A DNA stretch of 64,000 nt from Dolichospermum sp. FACHB-1091. Its GTDB lineage: Bacteria; Cyanobacteriota; Cyanobacteriia; Cyanobacteriales; Nostocaceae. Numbering within the stretch: the stretch's first letter is position 1; each line of letters begins with the position of its first letter. Under the pieces are notes generated by a model. That model was not told the origin of the DNA. It ran no database searches and saw nothing but the letters and a program-made list of their open reading frames with translations. The position numbers and the translations under genes were made by a program. The stretch spans positions 1 to 64,000 of the forward strand of contig NZ_JACJSB010000026.1 of assembly GCF_014697585.1 (NCBI RefSeq), in the 5' to 3' direction. Of this stretch, positions 27,513 through 36,387 are shown piece by piece.

Positions 27513-27662
27513 ATACAGGGGTTTCCGCTCTTATGAGGTACATCTTAAGCCCCCTCCTCGCACCCCCCTCAATCCCCCCGCAGCGGGGGGAAGAAAAGGA
27601 TAAACTTTTGATATTGGAGGGGGTGGGGTTCTTGTACCTCATAACATCAGGAAGTGCTGTAA
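27513..27662. repeat. MITE family copy B
   Basis: Ends TACAGGGGTTTCCGCTCTTATGAGGTAC (left, here split: TACAGGGG..., ...TTATGAGGTAC) and, on the complementary strand, TTACAGCACTTCC...TTATGAGGTAC: a terminal inverted repeat matching at both its outer (TACAG) and inner (TTATGAGGTAC) parts. The G-rich core is shared with copies A and C but has lost a GGTTGGG segment. It lies 14 bp after the SDR stop codon. Confidence 0.88.
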
Positions 27663-27686
27663 ATCATCTAATTTATTAATTTATTA

Positions 27687-27717
27687 GGGTGTGTTAAAGT
27701 TGAAGATAACACACCCT
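27687..27717. terminator. Hairpin GGGTGTGTTA/TAACACACCC
   Basis: A perfect 10-bp stem with an 11-nt loop, followed on the plus strand within 20 bp by a T-run (CTTTTTTT). It may terminate plus-strand transcription from the SDR gene. The same GTGTGTTA...TAACACACC motif recurs at ~44843-44870, so it is also a dispersed repeat. Confidence 0.45.
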
Positions 27718-27797
27718 ATAGTTGAGGATCTTTTTTTAATTGTCAGTTCCTTAGTTATTATTGATGTTGAGGACAGAGGACTAAAGTCCTCACTACT

Positions 27798-27828
27798 AAC
27801 TAACTACTAACTAACTACTAACTAAATT
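27798..27828. repeat. ACTAACT tandem repeat
   Basis: Short head-to-tail copies of CTAACTA run up to the stop codon of the kinase-FGE gene. Typical cyanobacterial heptamer-type repeat. Confidence 0.7.
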
Positions 27829-29675
27829 TAAACAGAAAATACTACTCGAAAACCACAAATTCGTAAACCACCGTCTGCTTCATTCCAACTTCTACTAGCG
27901 CTGCGACAAAGTTCTGCGTTAAAATTCCACGCACCACCCCTTAAAACTCGACGATGTTGATCACCACCATTTTCCCATACACTACCATCTATAGGCGCTC
28001 CATGATAGTTATTATGCCAAGGATCGGCACACCATTCCCATACTAAACCGTGCATATCATATAAACCAAAAGCATTTGCAACTTCAAAATAACCAACATT
28101 TGTTGTTTGTTTACGAAATCTACTTTTTCGTTCTCCAACATAAGTATCACTACCACTACAGTTAATTAAATCGGAGGTAATTGTTTCTCCAAAATGAAAA
28201 GATGTGGTAGTTCCCGCACGACAAGCATACTCCCATTCTGCTTCACTAGGTAGACGATATTCTCTACCAGTTTTAATTTTTAATCTAGCACAAAATTCTA
28301 CAGCTTCATACCAAGAAACATTTTCTACTGGCAGATTTGTACCTTTAAATTTCGAGGGGTTGGGATGTAATTCTTGTTGAACTTTTGGTAAAGCTGCTAC
28401 TATTCTCCATTGTGCTTGAGTAATAGGATATTTAGCCATAAAAAAAGATGGAACTATTACTTGATGTTGGGGACGTTCATCACTATCACCTTCACAAACA
28501 GGAGAACCCATGATAAAAGTTCCATTAGGAATTGACACCATTTCCAAAGTTGTATTTCTGCCTAATTCCTCATGAAAATATTTAGAATTACGTCTATCAC
28601 GGTTAACTTCCCTCCCAGTAGTGTCTACAGTAATGACATAAAAATCAAAGTTATACAAAGGAGGTAAGGGAACAATAATTTTGGTGGGAGGTGGTGGAGG
28701 TAATGGTGTTAATGGTGGTTTAGAAACAGGGGGGAATTTAATAGCAACGGGAGATTTAGCAAAATTCAAATCATGTAAAACATCCATTGCTGACTGATAT
28801 CTATCACTAGCAAAATGTTGGAGTAATTTATCTAAAATTTGCCTAAATTCATCACTAATAGTAATTCCTTTAAGTTGTAACCGTTCTTTCCATAACCATT
28901 TAGCATTCATAGCATCATAAAGATGATCTTTTAGTTGTCCATAATCATCTTGTAATGGTAGATCTTGAGTTAATAACCGCACACAAGTTACACCCAAAGC
29001 ATATAAATCACTTGCTTGACAAGCAAACCCGGCCATTTGTTCCGTTGGTGCATAACCGAGAGTATAAATAGCTGTTGCTTGTCTAGCTAGACTAGTTTGA
29101 GTAACTTGTTTTGCACCACCAAAATCAATTAAGACAGGTTTTTTATCACTATCTCGACGAATAATGTTTTCTGGTTTAATGTCGCGGTGAATCACATTGT
29201 GTTTGTGAACAAAATCTAAAACTGGTAATAAATCAGTCAAAAGTTGACGAACTTCTATTTCACTATAAGCTTGATTTTGCAGTTCTTCTAGAAGAGTTTT
29301 ACCAATTATAAATTCCTGGACTAAATATAAACTAGAACCCTGTTCAAAATAAGCCAAAAGTCGCGGAATTTGGGAATGATTTTCTCCCAAATCATACAAT
29401 CTAAAAGCTTCTTCTTTAAAAAATTCCGCAGCTTTAGCACGTTGTCCAGTTCCTTGAACTTGGGGGAAAAATTGCTTAATAACACAGGGTGCATTAAGTC
29501 TATCTACATCTTCAGCAGCGTAGGTTCTGCTAAAACCACCTTCACCTAATAATCTTAAAACCCGGTAACGGTTTCGCAGCATTTCTCCAAAGTTACTTTC
29601 TTGACAACTTTGGCAAAATTTAGAGGTTTTCGGATTAAAGGGGTTAGAACAATTGGGATTTTGACAAATTTGCAT
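27828..29675 (-). CDS. Ser/Thr protein kinase fused to a formylglycine-generating-enzyme-like domain
   Basis: A 615-aa fusion. A zinc-ribbon (CQNPNCSN...FCQSCQ, residues 3-24) leads into a Hanks-type kinase (~35-290) with GEGGFSRTY, the lysine in VIKQFF, HRDIKPENI and the DFGGAK activation motif (IDFGGA). After a proline-rich linker (PPLTPLPPPPPTK) comes a SUMF1/FGE-sulfatase domain (~375-615: IPNGTFIMGSP, LPSEAEWEYACRAGT, GLVWEWCADPW, RVLRGGAW). No membrane helix is visible. This architecture is common in cyanobacteria and in some systems acts in signalling; the FGE part usually lacks true enzymatic function in such fusions (family knowledge). Confidence 0.9.
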   Translation of the reverse strand: MQICQNPNCSNPFNPKTSKFCQSCQESNFGEMLRNRYRVLRLLGEGGFSRTYAAEDVDRLNAPCVIKQFFPQVQGTGQRAKAAEFFKEEAFRLYDLGENHSQIPRLLAYFEQGSSLYLVQEFIIGKTLLEELQNQAYSEIEVRQLLTDLLPVLDFVHKHNVIHRDIKPENIIRRDSDKKPVLIDFGGAKQVTQTSLARQATAIYTLGYAPTEQMAGFACQASDLYALGVTCVRLLTQDLPLQDDYGQLKDHLYDAMNAKWLWKERLQLKGITISDEFRQILDKLLQHFASDRYQSAMDVLHDLNFAKSPVAIKFPPVSKPPLTPLPPPPPTKIIVPLPPLYNFDFYVITVDTTGREVNRDRRNSKYFHEELGRNTTLEMVSIPNGTFIMGSPVCEGDSDERPQHQVIVPSFFMAKYPITQAQWRIVAALPKVQQELHPNPSKFKGTNLPVENVSWYEAVEFCARLKIKTGREYRLPSEAEWEYACRAGTTTSFHFGETITSDLINCSGSDTYVGERKSRFRKQTTNVGYFEVANAFGLYDMHGLVWEWCADPWHNNYHGAPIDGSVWENGGDQHRRVLRGGAWNFNAELCRSASRSWNEADGGLRICGFRVVFSV

Positions 29676-30106
29676 AAATGTTAAGAAAATAGCATCTTGT
29701 CCAAATTTCCAATATTATTAAATTATCAGAACCGTATTGATTCCTATTACTAGAAATCAGTTAAAGACTAAACAAGTTTGCTTGGAGAAACTTAAAAATC
29801 TCAAAATTGAAAACAAAATTGAAAACTGCATTAACTACAAAAATGCCCTTATACCAGCGCACAGATTCCCATTATAAATAATAATACAAATACAAAATTC
29901 AGATTACGTAGAGATTTGAGGATTCTTCTTATTAATAAATAACACCCTTAGCATCATAAATCTGTATTCTTTGTTGCTGAGTTCAGTCAGAAAAGGTAAA
30001 AATTCCATCTCTTAAACTAGGCGCTCTCTGTGTGGGCTAAAATCATCATCAAGGGTGGAAAACCCACCCTGATAAATAATCAATCTTTAGAAATATTTAG
30101 GAATAT
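29676..30106. other. Intergenic region, no feature seen
   Basis: About 430 bp of AT-rich sequence between the kinase-FGE gene and the decarboxylase gene. It should hold the promoter of the kinase-FGE gene. A weak TGGGTTTTCCACCC-type hairpin (30054-30070) could terminate the decarboxylase operon. No ORF. Confidence 0.5.
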
Positions 30107-31750
30107 TTAGACTTCACAAATTAACTCACCGGCTTTTTTAGTAAAACGACTGTTTTCTCGATAATCTACGCGACAGTCTATAACTGCTGGTACATCTTGA
30201 GCGAGCGCTTCTTTAAGCATGGGAACTAAATCTGTAGCAGATTCAACTCGATAACCTTTTAATCCCATACTTTCAGCAAATTTGACAAAATCAGGATTAC
30301 CAAAATGAACAAAAGATGAGTTACCTTTACCAAATTGATTTTCTTGTTTCCACTCAATTAAACCATAGCCACCGTCATTAAAAATCAGAGTCACGAAGGG
30401 AGTTCCCACTCGCAAAGCTGTTTCTAATTCTTGACAATTCATCATAAAACCACCGTCACCAGTTGCAGCGACAACTTTACGATTTGGATAGACTAATTTT
30501 GCGGCCAATGCACCAGGAATAGCAATACCCATAGCCGCGAAACCATTAGAAATAATGCAAGTATTGGGACTATGACAATGATAATGTCTAGCAATCCACA
30601 TTTTATGTGCGCCAACATCAGAAATCACAATATCATCTGGTCCCATAACTTGCCGCAAATCATAAATTAATTTTTGCGGTTTAATAGGAAATTGATCATC
30701 TTGGGCATATTCTTCATAATCAGCCCGAATATTAGGACGTAAGCTGATAGAATAGGGATTGGGTTTATTTTGTCTATCTGCTAATTTTAATATCTCATTC
30801 AGGGAGTCAGAAATATCTCCTACTACTTCCAATTGGGGAATATAACTACTGTCAATTTCTGAAGACGTTGCTGCAATATGGATAATAGGAATTGTCCCTT
30901 CAGGATTCCATTTTTTGGGAGAAAATTCAATTAAATCATAACCAATAGCTATGACTAAATCTGAATTATCAAAGCCGCAGGTGATAAAATCCCGTTGTTG
31001 TAATCCCACAGACCAAAGTGCTAAAGGATGAGTGTAGGGAATCACACCTTTACCCATAAAAGTATTCACAACAGGAATATTCATTTGGGTAGCAAATTGT
31101 GTTACTGCGTCGCTAGATTGGGCGCGAATTGCACCATTTCCTACTAAAATGATGGGATTAACTGCTTGGGAAATTACAGCAGATGCGGCGCGAATACTGG
31201 CAAAGGAAGCATAGGTTTTTTCACTATTATCCTTATTTAAAGGTTTCCCTTCTACGGGCATAGCGGCTATATTTTCCGGTAAATCAATGTGTACAGCACC
31301 GGGTTTTTCTGTTTGCGATCGCTTGAAGGCTTTTCTGACGACTTCTGGTGTAATACTCGGTCTAACAATCTGTTTATTCCACTTAGTAACGGGGGCAAAC
31401 ATAGCCACTAAATCCAAATATTGATGAGATTCAATGTGCATTCTATCTGTTCCTACCTGGCCGGTAATTGCCACTAATGGCGCACCATCTAGATTAGCAT
31501 CTGCCACCCCTGTCATTAAATTAGTTGCCCCAGGACCAAGAGTAGAAAGACATACTCCCGCTTTTCCTGTTAACCTACCATAAACATCGGCCATGAATGC
31601 AGCACCCTGTTCATGACGGGTGGTAATAAATTGAATTGATGATGTTTTTAAAGCTTCCAAAACGTGCAAATTTTCTTCTCCAGGAAGTCCAAAAACATAT
31701 TGAACTCCTTCGTTTTCTAAACACTGTACTAATAATTCTGCGGTATTCAT
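30107..31750 (-). CDS. 2-oxoglutarate decarboxylase (acetolactate-synthase-like ThDP enzyme)
   Basis: A 547-aa thiamin-diphosphate enzyme: the activating glutamate is in TTRHEQGAAFMAD (~residue 45), and the ThDP motif GDGGFMMNCQELETA...NDGGYG lies at ~430-465. By sequence alone it could be called an acetolactate synthase large subunit, but its partner is an aldehyde dehydrogenase 100 bp upstream on the same strand. This exact pair is the 2-oxoglutarate decarboxylase/succinate-semialdehyde dehydrogenase module shown in Synechococcus PCC 7002 to bypass the missing 2-oxoglutarate dehydrogenase. I therefore favour that role; it is inference from gene pairing. Confidence 0.82.
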   Translation of the reverse strand: MNTAELLVQCLENEGVQYVFGLPGEENLHVLEALKTSSIQFITTRHEQGAAFMADVYGRLTGKAGVCLSTLGPGATNLMTGVADANLDGAPLVAITGQVGTDRMHIESHQYLDLVAMFAPVTKWNKQIVRPSITPEVVRKAFKRSQTEKPGAVHIDLPENIAAMPVEGKPLNKDNSEKTYASFASIRAASAVISQAVNPIILVGNGAIRAQSSDAVTQFATQMNIPVVNTFMGKGVIPYTHPLALWSVGLQQRDFITCGFDNSDLVIAIGYDLIEFSPKKWNPEGTIPIIHIAATSSEIDSSYIPQLEVVGDISDSLNEILKLADRQNKPNPYSISLRPNIRADYEEYAQDDQFPIKPQKLIYDLRQVMGPDDIVISDVGAHKMWIARHYHCHSPNTCIISNGFAAMGIAIPGALAAKLVYPNRKVVAATGDGGFMMNCQELETALRVGTPFVTLIFNDGGYGLIEWKQENQFGKGNSSFVHFGNPDFVKFAESMGLKGYRVESATDLVPMLKEALAQDVPAVIDCRVDYRENSRFTKKAGELICEV

Positions 31751-31850
31751 AAGTTTGGTAATTGGTGATTACTATTTCACTAAATTTCTAAGTTTCTAAT
31801 AACGAACCACAGAGGCACGGAGAACACAGAGAGAAAATACTATGTTCCCT

Positions 31851-33218
31851 TTACTTGACCCAAATAGTTTTTACATTGACAAATTCATGTAAGCCTTGAA
31901 TACTTAATTCTCGTCCGTAGCCAGAACGTTTAATGCCACCAAAAGGTAAACGGGGATCAGATTTGACCATGCTGTTAATAAATACTGCCCCGGCTTCGAT
32001 TTCTTGAATTAGGCGATTTTGTTCTTCTGTATTTGTTGTCCATGCACTTGCACCTAAACCAAAGGGAGTATCATTAGCTAATTTAATCGCAGTGTTGATA
32101 TCAGGAACTCGGAATAATAATGCTACAGGTCCAAAAAATTCTTCTTGGGCAATTGGTGTATCTACAGGAATATCTATGATAATTGTTGGTGGGTAAAAGT
32201 TCCCCGACATTTCTGTTAAAGGATGTCCACCTGTGAGGATTTTACCGCCACTTTTGACGGCTTTTTTCACTTGTTGGTCTAATTCTTGGAGAATATTGGA
32301 AGTTGCTAAGGGTCCTAAATCTGTATCTTGGTCCATGGGATTGCCAATTTTCAGAGATTGGAATTTTTCTAACAGCAATTTTTGAAATTTATCAGCAACA
32401 GCCTCAGCAATAATAAAGCGTTTGGCTGCAATACAAGATTGTCCGTTATTCAACATTCTCGCTGTCACCGCAGTAGAAACTGCTGTTTCTAAATCAGCAC
32501 TTTCTAAAACTATAAATGGGTCACTTCCCCCCAATTCTAAAACAGTTTTTTTGATTTGTTTCCCAGATGCAACAGCGAGGGATATCCCTGCTGGTTCACT
32601 ACCTGTTAAAGTGGCGGCTTTAACTCGATCATCGGCCATTAAGTCAGCAACTTGATCTGCACCAATTAATAATGTTTGAAATACACCAGCAGGAAAACCA
32701 GCACGATAGAAAATGTCTTCAATTGCCAATGCACATTGTGGTACATTGGAAGCGTGTTTGAGTAAGGCTACATTGCCCGCCATCAGTGCCGGTGCTGCAA
32801 ACCGGAAAACTTGCCAAAAAGGAAAATTCCAGGGCATGACGGCGAGAATAACCCCTAACGGCTGATATTTTACAAAACTATGACTAGCATCGGTTTTGAT
32901 GGTGACATCAGCCAGAAAACTGGCGGCATTTTCCGCGTAATAACGACAAACAAGGGCGCATTTTTCGACTTCAGCAATGGCAGCTTTTAATGGTTTACCC
33001 ATTTCCAAAGTCATTAATTTCCCCAAATCTGCCTTTTCTTGGTCTAAAATAGTCGCTGCTTGTTCTAACCAGTGAGACCTCTCTAAAAAACTTGTTTGAC
33101 GGTATTCTTGAAAAGCCTTTCCTGCTAAATCTAATTTAGCAGCAATTTCCATTTTTTGTAACGGCTCAAAAATTTTCAGTGTTTCCCCGGTGTAGGGGTT
33201 AATAGTAGCTATAGCCAT
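31851..33218 (-). CDS. gabD: Succinate-semialdehyde dehydrogenase (NAD(P)+)
   Basis: A 455-aa aldehyde dehydrogenase. The catalytic cysteine is in NNGQSCIAAKRF, the general-base glutamate in VLELGGSDPFIVL, and the nucleotide-binding TGSEPAG segment and PWNFPFWQVFR are intact. The short form without an N-terminal extension fits the succinate-semialdehyde branch. As first gene of the operon with the ThDP decarboxylase it would oxidise the semialdehyde formed from 2-oxoglutarate to succinate, closing the TCA cycle. Substrate is inferred from this pairing. Confidence 0.85.
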   Translation of the reverse strand: MAIATINPYTGETLKIFEPLQKMEIAAKLDLAGKAFQEYRQTSFLERSHWLEQAATILDQEKADLGKLMTLEMGKPLKAAIAEVEKCALVCRYYAENAASFLADVTIKTDASHSFVKYQPLGVILAVMPWNFPFWQVFRFAAPALMAGNVALLKHASNVPQCALAIEDIFYRAGFPAGVFQTLLIGADQVADLMADDRVKAATLTGSEPAGISLAVASGKQIKKTVLELGGSDPFIVLESADLETAVSTAVTARMLNNGQSCIAAKRFIIAEAVADKFQKLLLEKFQSLKIGNPMDQDTDLGPLATSNILQELDQQVKKAVKSGGKILTGGHPLTEMSGNFYPPTIIIDIPVDTPIAQEEFFGPVALLFRVPDINTAIKLANDTPFGLGASAWTTNTEEQNRLIQEIEAGAVFINSMVKSDPRLPFGGIKRSGYGRELSIQGLHEFVNVKTIWVK

Positions 33219-33373
33219 TATCTGACCTCTGAATAAAAAAATAGTCTCAATAATTCGTAATTTAATTATTCTCTATTCTTTGTTGCCTATCATTTATGAT
33301 CTAACACATTCATAACTGATATTTTAGACATTTTGGCTGAAAAATATTCACAAGCTGAATAGGAAATTAACAG

Positions 33374-34255
33374 TTACATTGGTGGTAATTCTAAAGGAAT
33401 ATTCCCCAATAATCCTTTCCGAAAATCGGTGATCATTTGTCTAGCTGTACGTTCTATGTCTCCTTTGTAGCGATGTTCTGATAAAGCTTGTAAATACGCT
33501 TCCCCTGTGTGGATAACAGAGTCAAAATCATATCGTGTTAGTAATGGATGGGGTGGTAAAAATTTTGGGTATGTTTCCTGAAGTTCATTAAGTATATCTA
33601 CGAATGCAGCGGCGATGAGTTGGTTATCATAGGATGCTTCACCGATATCATCACAAATGGCTAATTTCACTCCTGCGGCCTGGCTATCGAGTCTAGCGGG
33701 GATGACACCCGGTGCATCTAATAATTCTAGCTGATCCGAAATTCTGACCCATCGTAGTTGACGGGTAACACCGGGACGGGCAGCACTTTCTACCACTCGT
33801 TTACCTATGAGACGGTTAATTAGAGCCGATTTACCGACATTGGGAAAACCAATAACCACGGCGCGAACGGGACGGGGTAACATTCCCCGTTCTTGACGAC
33901 GTTTGTTAAGTTCTATACCTGCGCTTTGGGCGGCTTTGGCGATCGCTGTAATTCCCTGTCCATGTTGAGCATCGGTAAAATATGGAACTTCACCCTGATT
34001 TTTAAACCACTCTATCCAGCGCGATCGCACCTGTGGTAAAATCATATCTACTCGGTTAAGTACCAGTATCCGCGTTTTTGTTCCCACCCATTCATTCATT
34101 TGTGGATGGTTTGTTGCTAGGGGAATACGAGCATCCCGTACTTCTAAAACCACATCTACCCGTTTTAGCTGTTCCTTGAGATTCTTTTCAGCTTTGGCGA
34201 TGTGTCCAGGATACCATTGGATTAGATTTAATTTGTAGTTTTGTGTAATAGACAT
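33374..34255 (-). CDS. rbgA: Ribosome biogenesis GTPase (YlqF/RbgA)
   Basis: A 293-aa circularly permuted GTPase: the G4 motif (LNRVDMI, ~residue 67) comes before the P-loop G1 (GFPNVGKSALINRL, ~126-139) and G3 (DAPGVI), the order typical of YlqF/YjeQ-type GTPases. It opens with the family's IQWYPGHIAKAEKNL and ends with the C-terminal RNA-binding helical domain (RKGLLGNIPLELP). It assists late 50S subunit assembly. Monocistronic or leading into the short intergenic space before the dehydrogenase gene. Confidence 0.93.
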   Translation of the reverse strand: MSITQNYKLNLIQWYPGHIAKAEKNLKEQLKRVDVVLEVRDARIPLATNHPQMNEWVGTKTRILVLNRVDMILPQVRSRWIEWFKNQGEVPYFTDAQHGQGITAIAKAAQSAGIELNKRRQERGMLPRPVRAVVIGFPNVGKSALINRLIGKRVVESAARPGVTRQLRWVRISDQLELLDAPGVIPARLDSQAAGVKLAICDDIGEASYDNQLIAAAFVDILNELQETYPKFLPPHPLLTRYDFDSVIHTGEAYLQALSEHRYKGDIERTARQMITDFRKGLLGNIPLELPPM

Positions 34256-34308
34256 TTATTGTTAGTTGTTAATTGTTAGTTGTTCGTTGTGACTAATAAC
34301 TTCCCATA

Positions 34309-34674
34309 TTAGTTAGATTGATGTAAAATTAATCTGTTACCATCGGGGTCATAGGCGTAAATTTCTCTACCGTGGGAAGCTGTATAAATTATTCCTGGTG
34401 GGGGATAACCTAAAGATGTCAAGTAAGATATGGCGCTTTCTAAATTATTGACTTCTAAACACAAACTTAGGGGACTTTGGGAATTAGTGACAAATTCTGC
34501 TGCGTTAACTGGTTTGGGTTGAAAAATGCCTAATTTTAAACCAGGGATTTCAAACTCAGCATAAATATGAGGGATGAGTTTTTTTGGTTCTTGTGCTAGT
34601 AATTGAGTATAGAAACTAAGGATACAATCAAAATTAACTGTGGCTATGGTGATGATTATACTATTATATTGCAT
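34309..34674 (-). CDS. VOC family (glyoxalase/dioxygenase-fold) protein
   Basis: A 121-aa single-module vicinal oxygen chelate protein with two beta-alpha-beta-beta-beta halves: IIITIATVNFDCILSFYTQLLAQEP and, in the second half, SLCLEVNNLESAISYL...YAYDPDGNRLIL. The C-terminal DPDGNRL motif is standard. The usual metal-binding histidine of the first strand is not obvious (IIITIATVNF), so it may not bind metal as glyoxalase I does. Function unknown. Located 53 bp upstream of rbgA on the same strand. Confidence 0.82.
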   Translation of the reverse strand: MQYNSIIITIATVNFDCILSFYTQLLAQEPKKLIPHIYAEFEIPGLKLGIFQPKPVNAAEFVTNSQSPLSLCLEVNNLESAISYLTSLGYPPPGIIYTASHGREIYAYDPDGNRLILHQSN

Positions 34675-34859
34675 ATTTAGGATTTGCTGAAGAAATTCAC
34701 AACTACAATCTAGAATATTATACCAGTTGTGTAAGTCCTGTTAATATGGTTGTGATCAATTAAAAGCGATTCTTGACTAAGTGAGATGCAAGAAACCCAT
34801 CCCCAACCCACACCTCCCCATGAGATTTTATCAATCCCTATGATAAATTCTCACAAAAA

Positions 34860-35465
34860 TTATCGTGGCATAATATCATCTAGACGCAGTTGTAAAAAAG
34901 GTAAAAGAGAAGATTTGATATATTCTCCTAAACGATATTGTTGCTGACTATAATCTTCCCCAATTAATTGACAAACTGTAAATGTCGGTTGCTTTGGTTT
35001 ACCAATGAAAACCACTCCTCCCAAACCTCGATAATCAACAATCCAATATTCAGAAATTCCTAATAAAGCATATTCTTTAACTTTACGAGCATAATCTGTT
35101 TCCCAGTTAGTGCTGACAACTTCAACCACTAATTTAATTGATTGTCCTAAAGCAATAATTGGTTGATGTTCCCAAAAAGGCTCATGGTGCAGCAAAGTTT
35201 CATCTAATACTACAATATCAGGTCGTCGGGCTGTGGCTATTTCTGTAAAAGGACGGATAAGACAGGTACGAGGGATAAACCAGGGAAGTTGTGCATTGGT
35301 AATAGCAATACCCAGTTGAGTTGCTATTTTACCACCGACGGTTTCGTGGGGTCCTGTTGGTTCTGTGTCAATCAATTCTCCGTCTGCAAGTTCATAGCGG
35401 GGGTTGTTACCGTATTCAAGAATGAAATCTGCAAAAGTTAATAATTTTGTTAATGCTTGAACCAT
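34860..35465 (-). CDS. Uma2 family endonuclease-like protein
   Basis: A 201-aa DUF820/Uma2 protein with the PD-(D/E)XK-type core of that group: TEIATARRPDIVVLDE, IKLVVEVVSTNWETDYARKVKEYALLGISEYWIVDY (the E of VEVVS and K of RKVKEY are the expected catalytic positions). These proteins are greatly expanded in filamentous cyanobacteria; in vivo function is unknown. It follows the PD-(D/E)XK-like gene by 28 bp on the same strand. Confidence 0.88.
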   Translation of the reverse strand: MVQALTKLLTFADFILEYGNNPRYELADGELIDTEPTGPHETVGGKIATQLGIAITNAQLPWFIPRTCLIRPFTEIATARRPDIVVLDETLLHHEPFWEHQPIIALGQSIKLVVEVVSTNWETDYARKVKEYALLGISEYWIVDYRGLGGVVFIGKPKQPTFTVCQLIGEDYSQQQYRLGEYIKSSLLPFLQLRLDDIMPR

Positions 35466-35493
35466 AACTCACCTCCATCTTTATTGATTATGA

Positions 35494-36138
35494 TTATTGA
35501 TTATGATCCGTTACGGTCACTAGTTGAGTTAAATGCTTGAGAACACGCAATACATCATATAATTCATTGCCAGGATTACGCATTAAGAAACCTTTTGATA
35601 AAGAATAACGGGTAGGTTTTCCTTTGATTAATTTCACAAAAATAAACTCGCTACCTGTAGCAATCATCCCAAAACTGGGTTGATCATGATAGGGATTACC
35701 TAACATATATGATAAAATTTGCGCCAGTCCTTCTTCAATAGAAAATGAAGCTTTTTTTGACTCAATAATCATCACCCATAATTGATTTTTTAAAACTAAA
35801 ATATCCATTCTCCCCTGAATAATTACATCTTCATCTGCTACAGCAATATCTATAGATTCTTCCGATTTTACATCAAAAGGAGATAGGTAAAAATCACCGA
35901 TAAAAAGTATTGGGTCTACAATTGCCATTCTGACAATATCTTCTAGTAATGGTGGATAATTGAGAAGATTCAAATAACCAGCTTTTACTTTGTCTAAAAG
36001 TTGTTTATCTAAATCTGTAATTTCTGGTAATCCTGCTTGCCATTCCCAGAAAAATTGTCCATCTAAAACTAACTCAATGCCAAAATTATCAATTAAGTAG
36101 CGTAAGTTAATATCTTTTGCTGGGAGTGTTTGTGTCAT
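35494..36138 (-). CDS. PD-(D/E)XK nuclease-like protein
   Basis: 214 aa from ATG at 36138 (MTQTLPAKDINLRYLIDNFG), the start seen in similar cyanobacterial proteins; an in-frame ATG at 36228 would add 30 residues. The core GRMDILVLKNQLWVMIIESK holds a D...ExK active-site pattern, followed by the SIEEGLAQILSYML helix; this resembles the type I restriction R-subunit N-terminal fold. No helicase or modification subunit is near, so it is not a restriction enzyme by context. It forms a two-gene unit with the Uma2 gene. Confidence 0.72.
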   Translation of the reverse strand: MTQTLPAKDINLRYLIDNFGIELVLDGQFFWEWQAGLPEITDLDKQLLDKVKAGYLNLLNYPPLLEDIVRMAIVDPILFIGDFYLSPFDVKSEESIDIAVADEDVIIQGRMDILVLKNQLWVMIIESKKASFSIEEGLAQILSYMLGNPYHDQPSFGMIATGSEFIFVKLIKGKPTRYSLSKGFLMRNPGNELYDVLRVLKHLTQLVTVTDHNQ

Positions 36139-36387
36139 TATTTGGTTGGTGATTGGTAATAGGAAGCAATCTTTAATATTTTCTTTAGAACCGCTATAAT
36201 CATTTAATGCTTGTTTTAATTCCTCCACTAGCTGGAAATATGATCATATACTTGGTATTATGGGAATTTATTGATCTCAATATTTACCGCTGGTGAAGGA
36301 AAAAGAATTTAAAAAAAGGCAAATATAGAAGAGAATTATGGGATATCCTGAGATCAATAGGACAGATATTCGTCAAATTAAAGTAGA

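Noticed and set aside
30107-31750. Acetolactate synthase of branched-chain amino acid synthesis
   Set aside because: The adjacent SSADH-type dehydrogenase favours the 2-oxoglutarate decarboxylase role; no ilvN small subunit is nearby.
35494-36138. Type I restriction enzyme R subunit
   Set aside because: Only the nuclease-like fold is present; no helicase, specificity or modification subunit.
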